A stretch of DNA of 64,000 bases from Streptomyces chromofuscus (GTDB lineage: Bacteria > Actinomycetota > Actinomycetes > Streptomycetales > Streptomycetaceae), in contig NZ_CP063374.1 of the NCBI RefSeq assembly GCF_015160875.1, positions 1,240,001 through 1,304,000 on the forward strand, given 5' to 3'. The notes under the pieces were generated by a model, which made no database searches, was not told the DNA's origin, and saw only the letters and a program-made list of their open reading frames with translations. Positions within the stretch are counted from its first letter, which is position 1. Each line of letters begins with the position of its first letter. Position numbers and translations under genes: made by a program. Below are positions 1-9,438 of this stretch, piece by piece.

Positions 1-2
1 GG

Positions 3-2591
3 ATGACGGACGCCGAACGGCGGTCCTGCTTTCCGGAATTGAAGGCGTTGCGCAAGGAGTTGCGGGCGGCGCCCTGGGAGGCGGACGCGCGTCGTGCGTA
101 TCCCGCCCTGCACGCGGCCGGAGCGGCGTGCCAGACGGGGGCGGCGGGGGTGGCCGCCTGGATCGCGGCCGCCGACCTGCGGTGGTCGCGGGTCTCGCCG
201 GGCGTGCTGCTGCACGTCCTGGGCGACCGGGAGACCGACTGGCTGGCGGACGTGACGCACCGGCTGGCGCGGCGCCCGGTAACCGCCTCGGTGCCGTACG
301 AGTTGATGGCCGGTCTGGTGCGGCTCTCCGGCTGCCCGGTGCCGACGACCGACGCCTACGTCCGGGGCTGGGTCGATCATCTGCACGGCTCGTGGCAGCG
401 CGGGGGCACGCTGCTCGACCGGCTGCGGCAGGACCCGCATCTGCGGGAGCTCGTCGCCGCACTGTTCGAGACCGACGACATCGGCAGCCGGTTGCAGTGG
501 CCGACCCAGGAAGGCCCGGACAGCTGGACCGGCGCGCTGGCGCAGCTGACCGTCGAGGGCGCCCTCGACCGCGGGGCGACGGTCGACGCGTGCGTGGCCC
601 GGCTGCTGCGGGGTGGTCCGGCCGCCGATCAGCGGGTGTTCCTCCGGCTGCTGAAGTGCCTCGCGCTCACCCCGGACGAGGAGCGGCAGCGGACGGCCGA
701 CTGGCTCGCGCTGGCCTCGGACGCCGCGTCGACGGTGGCCTCGCACGCCCAGTCGGTCCTCGGGGCCCTGGCCCTGGACGGCGGTCTGGCCCCACGTCAG
801 GTGGCGGAGATGTCGGAGGCAGTGCTGTTCCGGACCGAGCGGAAGCTCGTGCGGGCGCAGCTCGTGCTGCTGGGAAAGGTGCTCACGCGGGACGCGTCCA
901 CGGCAGGCGAGCTGCTGCCGGCCGTCGCCCGGGCCTTCGGGCACGAGGACGCGGAAGTCCAGGAACGGGCGCTGAAGCTGGCCGAACGGCATGTCCGGAA
1001 GCTCGACTCGGTCCAGGCACGGACAGATCTCGCCCTCGCGGCCGAGCAGTTGATCCCGCTACTGCGCGCCAGGGCGGTCGGGGCGCTCGGCGCGGCACCC
1101 GCGGACCCGGAGCCGACGGGCCACGAGGAGCTGCTGCCTCCGCCACCCCGGCCGGCGCGCCTGGCCCCCGCCGCCGCGTCCGCGGTGGAGCTGGCCGAGG
1201 AGGTGGGCGCGGCGCTGGCCGCCGAGCCCGGCGTGACGGGATTCGAGCGTGCCCTGGACGGTCTGGTGCGGCACGCGTACCGGGACCGCGAGGCCTTGCT
1301 GTCGGCGCTGGAGCCGGTGGTCGCCCGGCGCTGGTGGGACAGCGCCGCCGGCGTCGTGTCGGACGACCGCTTCGGCGGTTCGTACGGCGCCGTGTCCGAA
1401 GCTGCCGACGGTCTCGACCTCGTGCTCGCCACCCTGCGCGGCAAGGTCCGCACCGCCACACTGCACGCGCGTGTGCAGCGGGGTTCGGCCTCCCGCGACT
1501 GTGTGCACGGTGCCCTCTTCAGGGCGTTCGAGTGCCGGCTGTGGGAGGTGGCGTACCGGATGCGCACCGATCCACTGCCCTTGCTGCTGTCCACCCCGAC
1601 CTGGAGCACAGGCCTGCTGGAACCGGCCGAGCTGGTCGACCGCCTCGACACCTACCGGCGGCTGGGCGCCCGGGTCGCGGCCACCGACTTCGCGCAGGCC
1701 CTGCTGCGGGTGCGCCGCGCGGACCGGGACGCGGCCGAGTCCGCGGCCCGGCGGGCCGCGGCCCTCGGCACGGCGGAGGGGACACGGCTAGCCGCCTGGC
1801 TGGCCTCGGGCCCACCCGCGCTGCCCACGTTCCGGCGGCGGACCTCGGGGCGGCGTGTCCTGGTCGAGCTCGGCGAGGTGCTCGACCTGCAGCACGACTT
1901 CCCGGCGGAGTTCCGGCCGCTGGGCCGGCCGACGAGCGTCTTCGAGGAACGCCGGTGGTGCTACCACTGGGACGACGACATGCGGCAGCACTGGTCGGCC
2001 CTTCTCCCGGAGCGGCGCGAACTGGTGGCGGCGCGCCTGCTGCGGGACCTGTCCGACCTGGCCGTGGACGACTTCCGAGGTGCCGCCGCCGCACTGCCGT
2101 CGCTCGCCGAGTCCGGCGGCGAGGCGGGCGAGGCCGTCCATCTGGGCGTGGCCTACGGGCTCGGCGCGCGGCACGCGGAGGACCGGCTCGCCGCCGTGGA
2201 CGCGCTGCTGGTGCTCGCCGCGCGCGGGCATCTGGACGCGGCCCGGCTGGGCGCGGACCTCGGACAGCTGGTCCGGCGCGGCGCGGTGAAGACGCAGCGG
2301 CTGGCCGATGCGGCGCGGACGGCGGCGGTCACCGGCGCCAACGCCACCATATGGAGCGTCCTCAGCCGAACCCTGCCCATCCTGCTCGCCGACCTCGCGA
2401 CCGGCGGGACGGCCGCTCCGGCCAGAGGGCTCGGGGAGCTGCTGGCGGTCGCGGCCGAGTGCGCCGAGCGGTCCGGGGCGCGCGGCGAACTGCCCCACCT
2501 GGCCCAGGCGGCGGCCCGGCGTGGCTCCTCGCGTCTGGCGACACAGGCGCGCCGGCTGCGCAGTGCACTGGGCGAGGAGGTGGCCGCATGA
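3..2591 (+). CDS. DUF6493 family protein, probably lacking its true N-terminus
   Basis: Large (862 residues visible) mostly alpha-helical, Ala/Leu/Arg-rich protein with no signal peptide or membrane segment. The pattern matches Streptomyces DUF6493 proteins, which are HEAT-like and usually encoded near SWIM zinc-finger, MoxR and VWA-domain genes; this is recalled family knowledge, and function is unknown. The ATG is two bases from the window edge. In relatives the MTDAERR segment lies some tens of residues inside the protein, so the real start is probably upstream of the window. The gene ends 167 bp before the next gene on the same strand. Confidence 0.7.
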   Translation: MTDAERRSCFPELKALRKELRAAPWEADARRAYPALHAAGAACQTGAAGVAAWIAAADLRWSRVSPGVLLHVLGDRETDWLADVTHRLARRPVTASVPYELMAGLVRLSGCPVPTTDAYVRGWVDHLHGSWQRGGTLLDRLRQDPHLRELVAALFETDDIGSRLQWPTQEGPDSWTGALAQLTVEGALDRGATVDACVARLLRGGPAADQRVFLRLLKCLALTPDEERQRTADWLALASDAASTVASHAQSVLGALALDGGLAPRQVAEMSEAVLFRTERKLVRAQLVLLGKVLTRDASTAGELLPAVARAFGHEDAEVQERALKLAERHVRKLDSVQARTDLALAAEQLIPLLRARAVGALGAAPADPEPTGHEELLPPPPRPARLAPAAASAVELAEEVGAALAAEPGVTGFERALDGLVRHAYRDREALLSALEPVVARRWWDSAAGVVSDDRFGGSYGAVSEAADGLDLVLATLRGKVRTATLHARVQRGSASRDCVHGALFRAFECRLWEVAYRMRTDPLPLLLSTPTWSTGLLEPAELVDRLDTYRRLGARVAATDFAQALLRVRRADRDAAESAARRAAALGTAEGTRLAAWLASGPPALPTFRRRTSGRRVLVELGEVLDLQHDFPAEFRPLGRPTSVFEERRWCYHWDDDMRQHWSALLPERRELVAARLLRDLSDLAVDDFRGAAAALPSLAESGGEAGEAVHLGVAYGLGARHAEDRLAAVDALLVLAARGHLDAARLGADLGQLVRRGAVKTQRLADAARTAAVTGANATIWSVLSRTLPILLADLATGGTAAPARGLGELLAVAAECAERSGARGELPHLAQAAARRGSSRLATQARRLRSALGEEVAA

Positions 2592-2722
2592 CGTAGGCCA
2601 CCTGGTACAGGAGGCGAGAGGGACACACATGTCACCGCAGGTCGCCGAGTCCGAACCCCACAGTCATAGAAAGAACAACAAAACGGGCAGATCCACGCTT
2701 TACCGATCAGTCACAGAGCGTT

Positions 2723-2758
2723 CGTGATCACGCAACACCGTTCCTTCACAGTGGGTGC
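2723..2758 (+). promoter_or_regulatory. Probable promoter and 10-bp palindrome before the ACT-GNAT gene
   Basis: The region is AT-richer than its surroundings. CGTGATCACG at 2723-2732 is a perfect palindrome. CACAGT at 2747-2752 is 6 nt before the ATG, where a -10 box would sit for a leaderless message. No Shine-Dalgarno sequence is visible. Assignment is inference from spacing. Confidence 0.35.
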
Positions 2759-4201
2759 ATGAGTCGAGACATGTCTGATGTGACCCGTGCGAAACACGGC
2801 CGCCCCGTGCACCACTGGCGCCGGGACGTCGTGGAACTCGCCGCCCTGTTCACCGCCGTCGCGGTGGCGGACGCCGTGGCCAACCTGATCGGTCACGGTC
2901 CCAACGGCCCGCAGCTGCTGGTGATCTCCGCGATCGTCCTGCTGGCCACGGCGGCTTTCCACATCTGGTGGTCACGCCGCCACGGTCACGCACCGCCGAC
3001 GAGTGATATCGGCGCCCGGCCGCGCTCCTCGGAGCGGCAGGCCGGGCCGTCCGCGCCGGTCCCGGCGAACCGGGAGCCGGAAGCCGGCGAGGGCGCGCTG
3101 TGGCGGATGCGGACGACGGTGAAGGACGAGCCCGGTTCGCTGGCCGCGCTGTGCACGGCGCTGGCCGGGCACCGGGTCGACATCCTCAGCCTGCAGACGC
3201 ATCCGCTGGGCGACGGCACGGTGGACGAGTTCCTGCTGCGGGCCCCCTCCGGGCTCGCGGCGGCCGAACTGACCCGCGCGGCGTCCCGGGCGGGCGGTTC
3301 GGGCACCTGGATCGAGCGGGCCGACGCCCACGACCTGGTCGACGCTCCCACCCGAATCCTGGGCCTGGCCACCCGCACGGCCCTGGACGCGGCCGAACTG
3401 CCGCTGGCGCTGCGGCAGTTGCTCGGCCGGTGCACGATCCGCTCCCTGCCCGCGACCCCCGCCGGCGGCGGGCGCGCGGCGGACGGCGTGCCGGTGGAGG
3501 GGGTACTGGAGGACACCGTGATGCGGTTGCGGGCACCGGAAGGCGGAGTGATCACCGTGGAGCGGCCGTATCTGCCGTTCACGCCGACCGAGTTCGCGCG
3601 GGCGCGGGCCCTGGTGGAGCTGGACGCGCGACTCGGGCCGCGCATCCCGCGCAGCCAGGACGTGCTGACCCTGCCGCAGGGCGGCGCCATCACCGTGCGC
3701 CGCGCCGACACGGACGACGTCCGGGCCGCGAAGGAGATGCACGGCCGCTGCTCGGCGCGCACGCTGTCCATGCGCTACCACGGGCCGGTCGGGGACGCCG
3801 ACCGCTACCTCAACCATCTGCTCAGCCCGCGCTTCGGGCGGACGCTCGCCGTGCAGACGGCGTCGGGGCGGATCGTCGGGCTCGGCCACCTGCTGTGGGA
3901 CGGGGACGAGACGGAGGTCGCGCTGCTCGTCGAGGACGAGTGGCAGCGCCGGGGCATCGGGACCGAACTGCTCGGCCGCCTGGTGGCGATGGCGGCCGAG
4001 GCGGGCTGCGAGAGCGTGTACGCCGTGACGCAGGCGTCCAACACCGGCATGGTCGCCGCGATGCGCGGACTGGACCTGCCCCTCGACTACCAGATCGAGG
4101 AGGGCACGCTGGTGATCACGGCCCGGCTGGAAGCGACGCCGGTTCGCCCCGGACTCCCGTACGACGTCGAGCGGCTCGGCGAGCGGATCGTACGGGAGTG
4201 A
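2759..4201 (+). CDS. Membrane-anchored ACT-domain GNAT acetyltransferase-like protein
   Basis: 480 residues. Two hydrophobic segments lie at about residues 24-45 and 52-71, so the rest is probably anchored to the membrane. An ACT domain follows at about 115-185 (VKDEPGSLAALC and DILSLQTHPLG are typical of amino-acid-sensing ACT modules). A GNAT domain fills about 305-445, with the acetyl-CoA loop motif EDEWQRRGIGTELLGRLV. Family knowledge: ACT domains bind small ligands and GNATs acetylate amines or lysines, so the protein could be a ligand-controlled acetyltransferase. The substrate is not evident. The ATG at 2771 is an alternative start. Confidence 0.7.
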   Translation: MSRDMSDVTRAKHGRPVHHWRRDVVELAALFTAVAVADAVANLIGHGPNGPQLLVISAIVLLATAAFHIWWSRRHGHAPPTSDIGARPRSSERQAGPSAPVPANREPEAGEGALWRMRTTVKDEPGSLAALCTALAGHRVDILSLQTHPLGDGTVDEFLLRAPSGLAAAELTRAASRAGGSGTWIERADAHDLVDAPTRILGLATRTALDAAELPLALRQLLGRCTIRSLPATPAGGGRAADGVPVEGVLEDTVMRLRAPEGGVITVERPYLPFTPTEFARARALVELDARLGPRIPRSQDVLTLPQGGAITVRRADTDDVRAAKEMHGRCSARTLSMRYHGPVGDADRYLNHLLSPRFGRTLAVQTASGRIVGLGHLLWDGDETEVALLVEDEWQRRGIGTELLGRLVAMAAEAGCESVYAVTQASNTGMVAAMRGLDLPLDYQIEEGTLVITARLEATPVRPGLPYDVERLGERIVRE

Positions 4202-4284
4202 GGTGACGCAGGGGCCGGGGCGGCTCGAAAACGGCGCGGTACCCGGACACCGAGCCCTCCTTGGGCCACCCGCGCCCTCGACCG

Positions 4285-5547
4285 TCAGGCGTGCCACACC
4301 CCGGACGCCGTCCGTGCCGGCGCCGGCTCCCCCAGCGCGGAGTCGAGGTCGGCCCACAGGTCCTCGACGTCCTCCAGCCCCACCGACAACCTGAGCAGGC
4401 GGTCGCCGACCCCGGCGCCGCGGCGGTCGTCCGCGTCCACGATGCGATGGCTGATGGACGCCGGGTGCTGGATGAGGGTGTCGACGCTGCCGAGGCTCAC
4501 GGCGGGCGTGATCAGACGGACACCGGCGATGACCTCGTGCGGGTCGCCGTGCACCTCGAAGGCGATCATGGCGCCGCCGATGCGCGGGTAGTGGACGCGG
4601 GCGACGCGCGGGTCGGCGGCGAGGCGGCGGACGAGTTCGGCCGCGTTCGCGGACGCCGCCCGCACCCGCACGGGCAGGGTCGCGAGGCCGCGCAGCAGCA
4701 GGTAGCCGGCCAGCGGATGCAGCACCCCGCCCGTGGCGAACCGCACCTGCCGGAGCCGCCCCGCGAACTCCTCGTCGCAGGCGACGACTCCGGCGAGTAC
4801 GTCGCCGTGCCCGCCGAGGTACTTGGTGGCGCTGTGCAGCACCAGTCGCGCGCCCTGCTCGACGGGGCGCTGGAGTACGGGGGTGGCGAAGGTGTTGTCT
4901 ACCAGCAGCGGTACCGAACCGCAGGCGTGCGCGGCGGCCCGCAGGTCGATCTCGGCGAGGGTCGGGTTCGCCGGGGACTCCACCAGGACCAGCCCGGTGT
5001 CGGGGCGCAGCGCGTCCGCGATGCCGGCCGGGTCGGTCCAGGTGACCTCCGAGCCGAGCAGACCGGCGGTGAGGAGGTGGTCGCTGCAGCCGTAGAGGGG
5101 GCGAACGGCCACGACGTGGCGCAGGCCGAGGGAGGCCCGTACGAGAAGGACCGCGCTGAGCGCGGCCATGCCGCTGGCGAAGGCGACGGCTGACTCGGTG
5201 CCCTCGAGACGGGCGAGGGCGGTCTCGAAGCGGGCGACGGTCGGGTTGCCCAGCCGGGCGTAGACGGGCGGGCCGTCCGGTTCGGCGCCGGTGGTGGCGA
5301 AGGCGTCGATGCGGGCGGCCTCGGCCCGGCTGTCGTACGACGGGTAGGTGGTGGACAGGTCTATGGGCGGGGTGTGCAGGCCGCGGTGGGCGAGGTCGTC
5401 GCGTCCGGCGTGCACGGCCTCGGTGGCGAATCGTCGGGCACGACGCTCGTCGGCCGTCGTCGGCGCTCCCCCGGCGGCCGGTATGCGCGCCCCGGCCGAC
5501 GCGGGCACCCCGTCGTCCGCCGGCGCCGTCATCTCCCCGGCACTCAT
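4285..5547 (-). CDS. PLP-dependent Cys/Met metabolism enzyme (cystathionine gamma-synthase / methionine gamma-lyase type)
   Basis: Fold-type I PLP enzyme of the trans-sulfuration family. ESPANPTL and the PLP-lysine motif LVLHSATKYLGGHGD are present, as is YARLGNPT near the N-terminus. The reaction could be gamma-synthase, gamma-lyase or methionine gamma-lyase; residues alone do not decide. The ATG at 5547 was chosen because GGAGGG lies 7 nt upstream. A longer in-frame start at 5610 would add 21 residues but has no good ribosome site. It is divergent from an Lrp regulator, a common arrangement for amino-acid degradation genes. Confidence 0.8.
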   Translation of the reverse strand: MSAGEMTAPADDGVPASAGARIPAAGGAPTTADERRARRFATEAVHAGRDDLAHRGLHTPPIDLSTTYPSYDSRAEAARIDAFATTGAEPDGPPVYARLGNPTVARFETALARLEGTESAVAFASGMAALSAVLLVRASLGLRHVVAVRPLYGCSDHLLTAGLLGSEVTWTDPAGIADALRPDTGLVLVESPANPTLAEIDLRAAAHACGSVPLLVDNTFATPVLQRPVEQGARLVLHSATKYLGGHGDVLAGVVACDEEFAGRLRQVRFATGGVLHPLAGYLLLRGLATLPVRVRAASANAAELVRRLAADPRVARVHYPRIGGAMIAFEVHGDPHEVIAGVRLITPAVSLGSVDTLIQHPASISHRIVDADDRRGAGVGDRLLRLSVGLEDVEDLWADLDSALGEPAPARTASGVWHA

Positions 5548-5670
5548 GGCCCCGCCCTCCACGATGTCCACGCCTCCGGCCTCCCCGCTGTCCAGCGCTC
5601 TCGTCTCCATGCCCCGCAGAGTGAACACCGACCGGGCCGCACGAAGCCGTGCCCGTGCTATGTTCGGCCA

Positions 5671-6162
5671 ATGGCTGAATCTGTCGTACTGGATCCGGTG
5701 GACCTCGATCTGCTGCGGCTGTTGCAGAACGACGCCCGGACGACGTACCGCGATCTCGCGGCGCAGGTGGGCGTCGCGCCGTCGACGTGCCTGGACCGGG
5801 TGACCCGGCTGCGCCGGGCGGGCGTGATCCTCGGGCATCAGCTGCGACTGGATCCGGCCAAGCTGGGGCGCGGGTTGCAGGCTCTGCTGTCGGTGCAGGT
5901 CAGGCCGCACCGGCGAGAGCTCGTCGGGCCGTTCGTGGAGCGGATCCGGGCGCTGCCGGAGTCGCTGACCGTCTTCCACCTCACCGGTCCCGACGACTAC
6001 CTGGTGCATGTCGCGGTGGCGGACATGGCGGATCTGCAACGGCTGGTGCTCGACGAGTTCACGGCCCGCCGCGAAGTGGCGCGCGTGGAGACCCGGTTGA
6101 TCTTCCAGCAGTGGGACTGCGGCCCCCTGCTGCCGCCTTCGCCCTCGGCTCAATCGGGGTGA
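5671..6162 (+). CDS. Lrp/AsnC family transcriptional regulator
   Basis: 163 residues with an N-terminal winged helix (DLDLLRLLQNDARTTYRDLA, then VAPSTCLDRVTRLRRAGVI) and a C-terminal RAM/ACT-like ligand domain from about residue 65. Family members form octameric rings that sense amino acids. The ATG has no Shine-Dalgarno; TATGTT sits 6 nt upstream, suggesting a leaderless transcript. It is divergent from the Cys/Met lyase gene across a short interval, so that gene is the likely target. Confidence 0.88.
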   Translation: MAESVVLDPVDLDLLRLLQNDARTTYRDLAAQVGVAPSTCLDRVTRLRRAGVILGHQLRLDPAKLGRGLQALLSVQVRPHRRELVGPFVERIRALPESLTVFHLTGPDDYLVHVAVADMADLQRLVLDEFTARREVARVETRLIFQQWDCGPLLPPSPSAQSG

Positions 6163-6195
6163 CGCGCTGTGGGCCCCCGTACGAGGATGGTCCAC

Positions 6196-7884
6196 ATGTC
6201 AGACACCAAGAGCCCGCTGCCCCGAGAGGTCGCCGACGCCTACGTCGACGCCCTCATCGCCCTCGACCCGGTCACCGGTACCTACCTCGGCGTGAAGGAG
6301 AGTTCGAGCCGCCTGCCCGACATCTCGCCCGCGGGCCAGGAGGCGATCGCCGAGCTGGCGCGGGAGACCCTCGCCCAGCTCGACGAGGCCGAGCGCACGC
6401 CCGGCGCGGACAGCGACATCGAGCGCCGGTGCGCGCGCCTGTTGCGCGAGCGCCTCACCGCCGAGCTCGCCGTGCACGAGGCCGACGAGGGTCTCCGTTC
6501 GGTCGGCAACCTGGGCACGATCGTGCACTCGGTGCGCGAGGTGTTCACCGTGACGCCGGCGGAGACGGAGGAGGACTGGGCCGCGATCGCGCAGCGGCTG
6601 CGCGCGGTGCCGGCCGCGCTGGCGGGCTACCGCGAGTCCCTCGCGCTGGGTCTGGAACGCAAGCTGTACGCGGGCCCCCGCCCCACGGCCACCTTCATCG
6701 ACCAGCTCGGCGAGTGGGCCGACACCGGCGAGGGGCGCGGCTGGTTCGAGGACTTCGCCTCGGCCGGACCGGAGGCGCTGCGCGGGGAGCTGGACGAGGC
6801 CGCCCGTGGGGCGACCGCGGCCGTGGTGGAGCTGCGCGACTGGATGCGTGGCGTGTACGCGCCGACGGTCGAGGGCGCACCGAACACGGTGGGCCGGGAG
6901 CGGTACGCCCGCTGGTCGCGCTACTTCAACGGCACCGACCTCGACCTGGACGAGGCGTACGCGTACGGCTGGTCGGAGTTCCACCGCATCCTCGGCGAGA
7001 TGAAGCAGGAGGCCGAGAAGATCCTGCCGGGCGCCGAGACGCCGTGGGTGGCGCTCGCCCACCTCGACGAGCACGGCAAGCACATCGAGGGCGTCGACGA
7101 GGTCCGGGAGTGGCTGCAGGGCCTGATGGACCAGGCGATCGAGGCGCTGGACGGCACGCACTTCGAACTCGCCGAGCGGGTACGGAAGGTGGAGTCCTGC
7201 ATCGCCCCGCCGGGCAGCGCCGCCGCCCCCTACTACACGCCCCCGTCGGAAGACTTCTCCCGCCCGGGCCGGACCTGGCTGCCGACAATGGGACAGACCC
7301 GGTTCCCGGTCTACGACCTGGTGTCGACCTGGTACCACGAGGGCGTTCCCGGTCATCACCTCCAGCTCGCCCAGTGGGCGCACGTGGCAGGCAACCTCTC
7401 CCGCTACCAGGCCACCATCGGCGGCGTGAGTGCCAACGCCGAGGGCTGGGCGCTGTACGCGGAGCGCCTGATGGACGAGCTGGGCTTCCTCACCGACCCG
7501 GAGCAGCGGCTCGGCTACCTCGACGCGCAGATGATGCGGGCCGCCCGGGTCATCGTCGACATCGGCATGCACCTGGAGTTGGAGATCCCGGCGGACTCAC
7601 CCTTCCACCCGGGCGAGCGCTGGACCCCCGAGCTGGCCGAGGAGTTCTTCGGCGCGCACAGCAGCCGCCCGGCGGACTTCGTGGAGAGCGAGCTGACCCG
7701 CTACCTCACGATCCCCGGCCAGGCGATCGGCTACAAGCTGGGCGAACGCGCCTGGCTGCTGGGCCGCGAGAACGCCCGCGCGCGGCACGGCGACGCCTTC
7801 GACCTCAAGGCGTGGCACATGGCCGCCCTCTCCCAGGGCTCCCTGGGTCTGGACGACCTGGTGGACGAGTTGTCCCGCCTCTGA
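6196..7884 (+). CDS. DUF885 family protein, predicted zinc metallopeptidase
   Basis: 562 residues, cytosolic, with no signal peptide. The DUF885 hallmark HEGVPGHH begins at residue 381 and resembles the HExxH zinc site of gluzincin peptidases; a conserved Glu is expected downstream in NAEGWALYAERL. Length fits the family (550-600). ATG 6196 follows GAGGATGG; a GTG at 6169 would add nine residues but lacks a ribosome site. The gene starts 33 bp after the Lrp gene and may be co-transcribed. Confidence 0.82.
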   Translation: MSDTKSPLPREVADAYVDALIALDPVTGTYLGVKESSSRLPDISPAGQEAIAELARETLAQLDEAERTPGADSDIERRCARLLRERLTAELAVHEADEGLRSVGNLGTIVHSVREVFTVTPAETEEDWAAIAQRLRAVPAALAGYRESLALGLERKLYAGPRPTATFIDQLGEWADTGEGRGWFEDFASAGPEALRGELDEAARGATAAVVELRDWMRGVYAPTVEGAPNTVGRERYARWSRYFNGTDLDLDEAYAYGWSEFHRILGEMKQEAEKILPGAETPWVALAHLDEHGKHIEGVDEVREWLQGLMDQAIEALDGTHFELAERVRKVESCIAPPGSAAAPYYTPPSEDFSRPGRTWLPTMGQTRFPVYDLVSTWYHEGVPGHHLQLAQWAHVAGNLSRYQATIGGVSANAEGWALYAERLMDELGFLTDPEQRLGYLDAQMMRAARVIVDIGMHLELEIPADSPFHPGERWTPELAEEFFGAHSSRPADFVESELTRYLTIPGQAIGYKLGERAWLLGRENARARHGDAFDLKAWHMAALSQGSLGLDDLVDELSRL

Positions 7885-7892
7885 CCCTCACG

Positions 7893-8726
7893 TCAACGCC
7901 GGAAGCCGCCCTCCGAGTTGATCACCTGACCGGTGACCCAGTCCGCCTCGTCCGTCGCGAGCCAGGCGATGAGGCGGGCCGGGTCGTCGGGCATCCCCCA
8001 CCGCCCGGCGGGGAAGAGCGCGGCGACGGCCGCGTGGGCCTCGCCGGTCAGGTAACCGGTGTCGACGGGACCCGGGTTCACGGTGTTCACCGTGATGCCC
8101 CGCTCGGCGAGTGTTGTCGCCAGCGAGCGGGTGATCGACGCGAGCGCGCCCTTCTGGAGGGCGTACGCGATCTCGCCGGGCATCCCGCCCGCGATGTCCT
8201 GTCCCGACGTCATCGTCACCACGCGCCCGCCACGGGGCCGGTTCGCCTGCCGGGCGAAGGACTGGATCAGGAGCAGCACCGACCGCGTGTCGACCGCCCA
8301 GTGCGCGTCGAGCATGCCGGCGTCGATCGCGTCGAGCGGTCCGTCGGACCCGCTGAGGGCGTGATTGGCGACGAGAATGTCCAGCCGTCCGCCGAGCGCC
8401 GCGGTGGCGGTGGCGATCAGTTCGGCGGGCGCTGCCGGATCGGCGAGGTCACCGGGCCCGGCGACGACCCGGGCCTCCGGATCACCGGCGGCGGCCCGCA
8501 CGGAGGCGATCACGTCCTCGATCCGGTCGGCGCCCCAGGGCATGGCGGCGTCGTGCGGCACGTGGTGGTGCAGATAGACGTCCGCCCCGTACGCGGCGAG
8601 GCGCCGTGCCACGGCATGACCGATGCCACCGCGCCGGCTGGCGCCGGTGACCAGGGCGGTACGGCCGCGCAGGGGCAACGGGTCGCGGCGGAGGTCTTCG
8701 GGGGCCGGATGCGGAAGGTGAGGCAC
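7893..8726 (-). CDS. Short-chain dehydrogenase/reductase
   Basis: SDR with nucleotide-binding loop TGASRRGGIGHAVARRL, catalytic Ser in MTSGQD, and the YxxxK pair in YALQK. A C-terminal WVTGQVINSEGGF is typical of classical SDRs. NHA replaces the usual NNAG, which suggests a divergent subfamily. The substrate is unknown. The start is uncertain: GTG 8726 gives 277 residues and is preceded by CATCAT 8 nt upstream; in-frame starts further out are possible. It converges on the DUF885 gene with an 8-bp gap. Confidence 0.75.
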   Translation of the reverse strand: MPHLPHPAPEDLRRDPLPLRGRTALVTGASRRGGIGHAVARRLAAYGADVYLHHHVPHDAAMPWGADRIEDVIASVRAAAGDPEARVVAGPGDLADPAAPAELIATATAALGGRLDILVANHALSGSDGPLDAIDAGMLDAHWAVDTRSVLLLIQSFARQANRPRGGRVVTMTSGQDIAGGMPGEIAYALQKGALASITRSLATTLAERGITVNTVNPGPVDTGYLTGEAHAAVAALFPAGRWGMPDDPARLIAWLATDEADWVTGQVINSEGGFRR

Positions 8727-8844
8727 GGCGGACCATGATGGGCGACGAACGGGCGGCGCGCACGCGGATTTCGCCCCGCCGTCAGCAACCCACGGTGTGC
8801 AGCCCGCAGCCAACGTCAGCACCCCCGCAGTCTGCGGCCCGCCG

Positions 8845-9354
8845 TCAGCAGCCGCAGTCGTCCGCGCCCACCGGAGCGGTCAGCGGGTCGGCCTGCCGCC
8901 GGTCGGGCCCCTGCCAGGTCTCGTACGCGAAGCCCTCGCGCGCCCAGTACTCGAAGCCGCCGAGCATCTCCTTGACCCGGTAACCGAGTTCGGCGAGGGC
9001 GAGCGCGGCCCGGGTGGCGCCGTTGCAGCCGGGACCCCAGCAGTACGTCACCACCGGCACCGACTTGTCGAGCAGGTTTCCGGCCTGCTGGGGGACGAGC
9101 GCGGTGGGGAGGTGGATCGCGCCGGGGAGGTGGCCCTGGTCCCAGGCCTTTGTCGAGCGGGAGTCCACGACGACGAACCCGGGATCGCCGTCGGCCGCGA
9201 GCGCGGCGGCCACGTCGGAGACGTCGGCGTGGAAGGCGAGGCTCGCGCGGAAGTGGGCGGCGGCCTCGGCCGGGGCGGCGGGAGCGACGCGCAGGACGTA
9301 CTGCTTCGTGATCAAGGTCGTCGCCCGCTCGATGCGCCACCTGGAGGAGGTCAC
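8845..9354 (-). CDS. Rhodanese-like domain protein
   Basis: Single rhodanese domain with the active-site loop TYCWGPGCNGATRAA and preceding VVVDSRSTKAWDQGHLPGAIHLP. Family role: sulfane-sulfur transfer from the loop cysteine. The C-terminus ends in DDCGC. Start choice is poor: GTG 9354 gives 169 residues, but there is no ribosome site or clear -10 box, and the first 17 or so codons are antisense to a recognisable Lrp fragment. A TTG near 9315 is an alternative. The N-terminus may have been replaced by a rearrangement. Confidence 0.72.
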   Translation of the reverse strand: MTSSRWRIERATTLITKQYVLRVAPAAPAEAAAHFRASLAFHADVSDVAAALAADGDPGFVVVDSRSTKAWDQGHLPGAIHLPTALVPQQAGNLLDKSVPVVTYCWGPGCNGATRAALALAELGYRVKEMLGGFEYWAREGFAYETWQGPDRRQADPLTAPVGADDCGC

Positions 9355-9436
9355 GGGCAGGATCGGTGCGCTGGGCTCGGTGACGACGAGTGTCGTCTAC
9401 TCGTCGCCCCTCCCCCGACGCCCCCTCGGCCAGTGA
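9304..9436 (+). pseudogene. Remnant of the C-terminus of an Lrp/AsnC regulator
   Basis: The plus strand reads FVIKVVARSMRHLEEVTG then RIGALGSVTTSVVYSSPLP and stops at 9434. This looks like the last beta-alpha-beta unit of an Lrp/AsnC RAM domain. No DNA-binding half is found upstream, because that space is occupied by the rhodanese gene on the other strand. I infer a deletion that removed the Lrp N-terminus and the old intergenic region. Identification rests on pattern memory only. Confidence 0.5.
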
Positions 9437-9438
9437 GG

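Noticed and set aside
2972..5671. An 899-codon minus-strand frame spanning two genes
   Set aside because: Its translation lacks any family motif, and it runs over the ACT-GNAT gene in antisense and the lyase gene in another frame.
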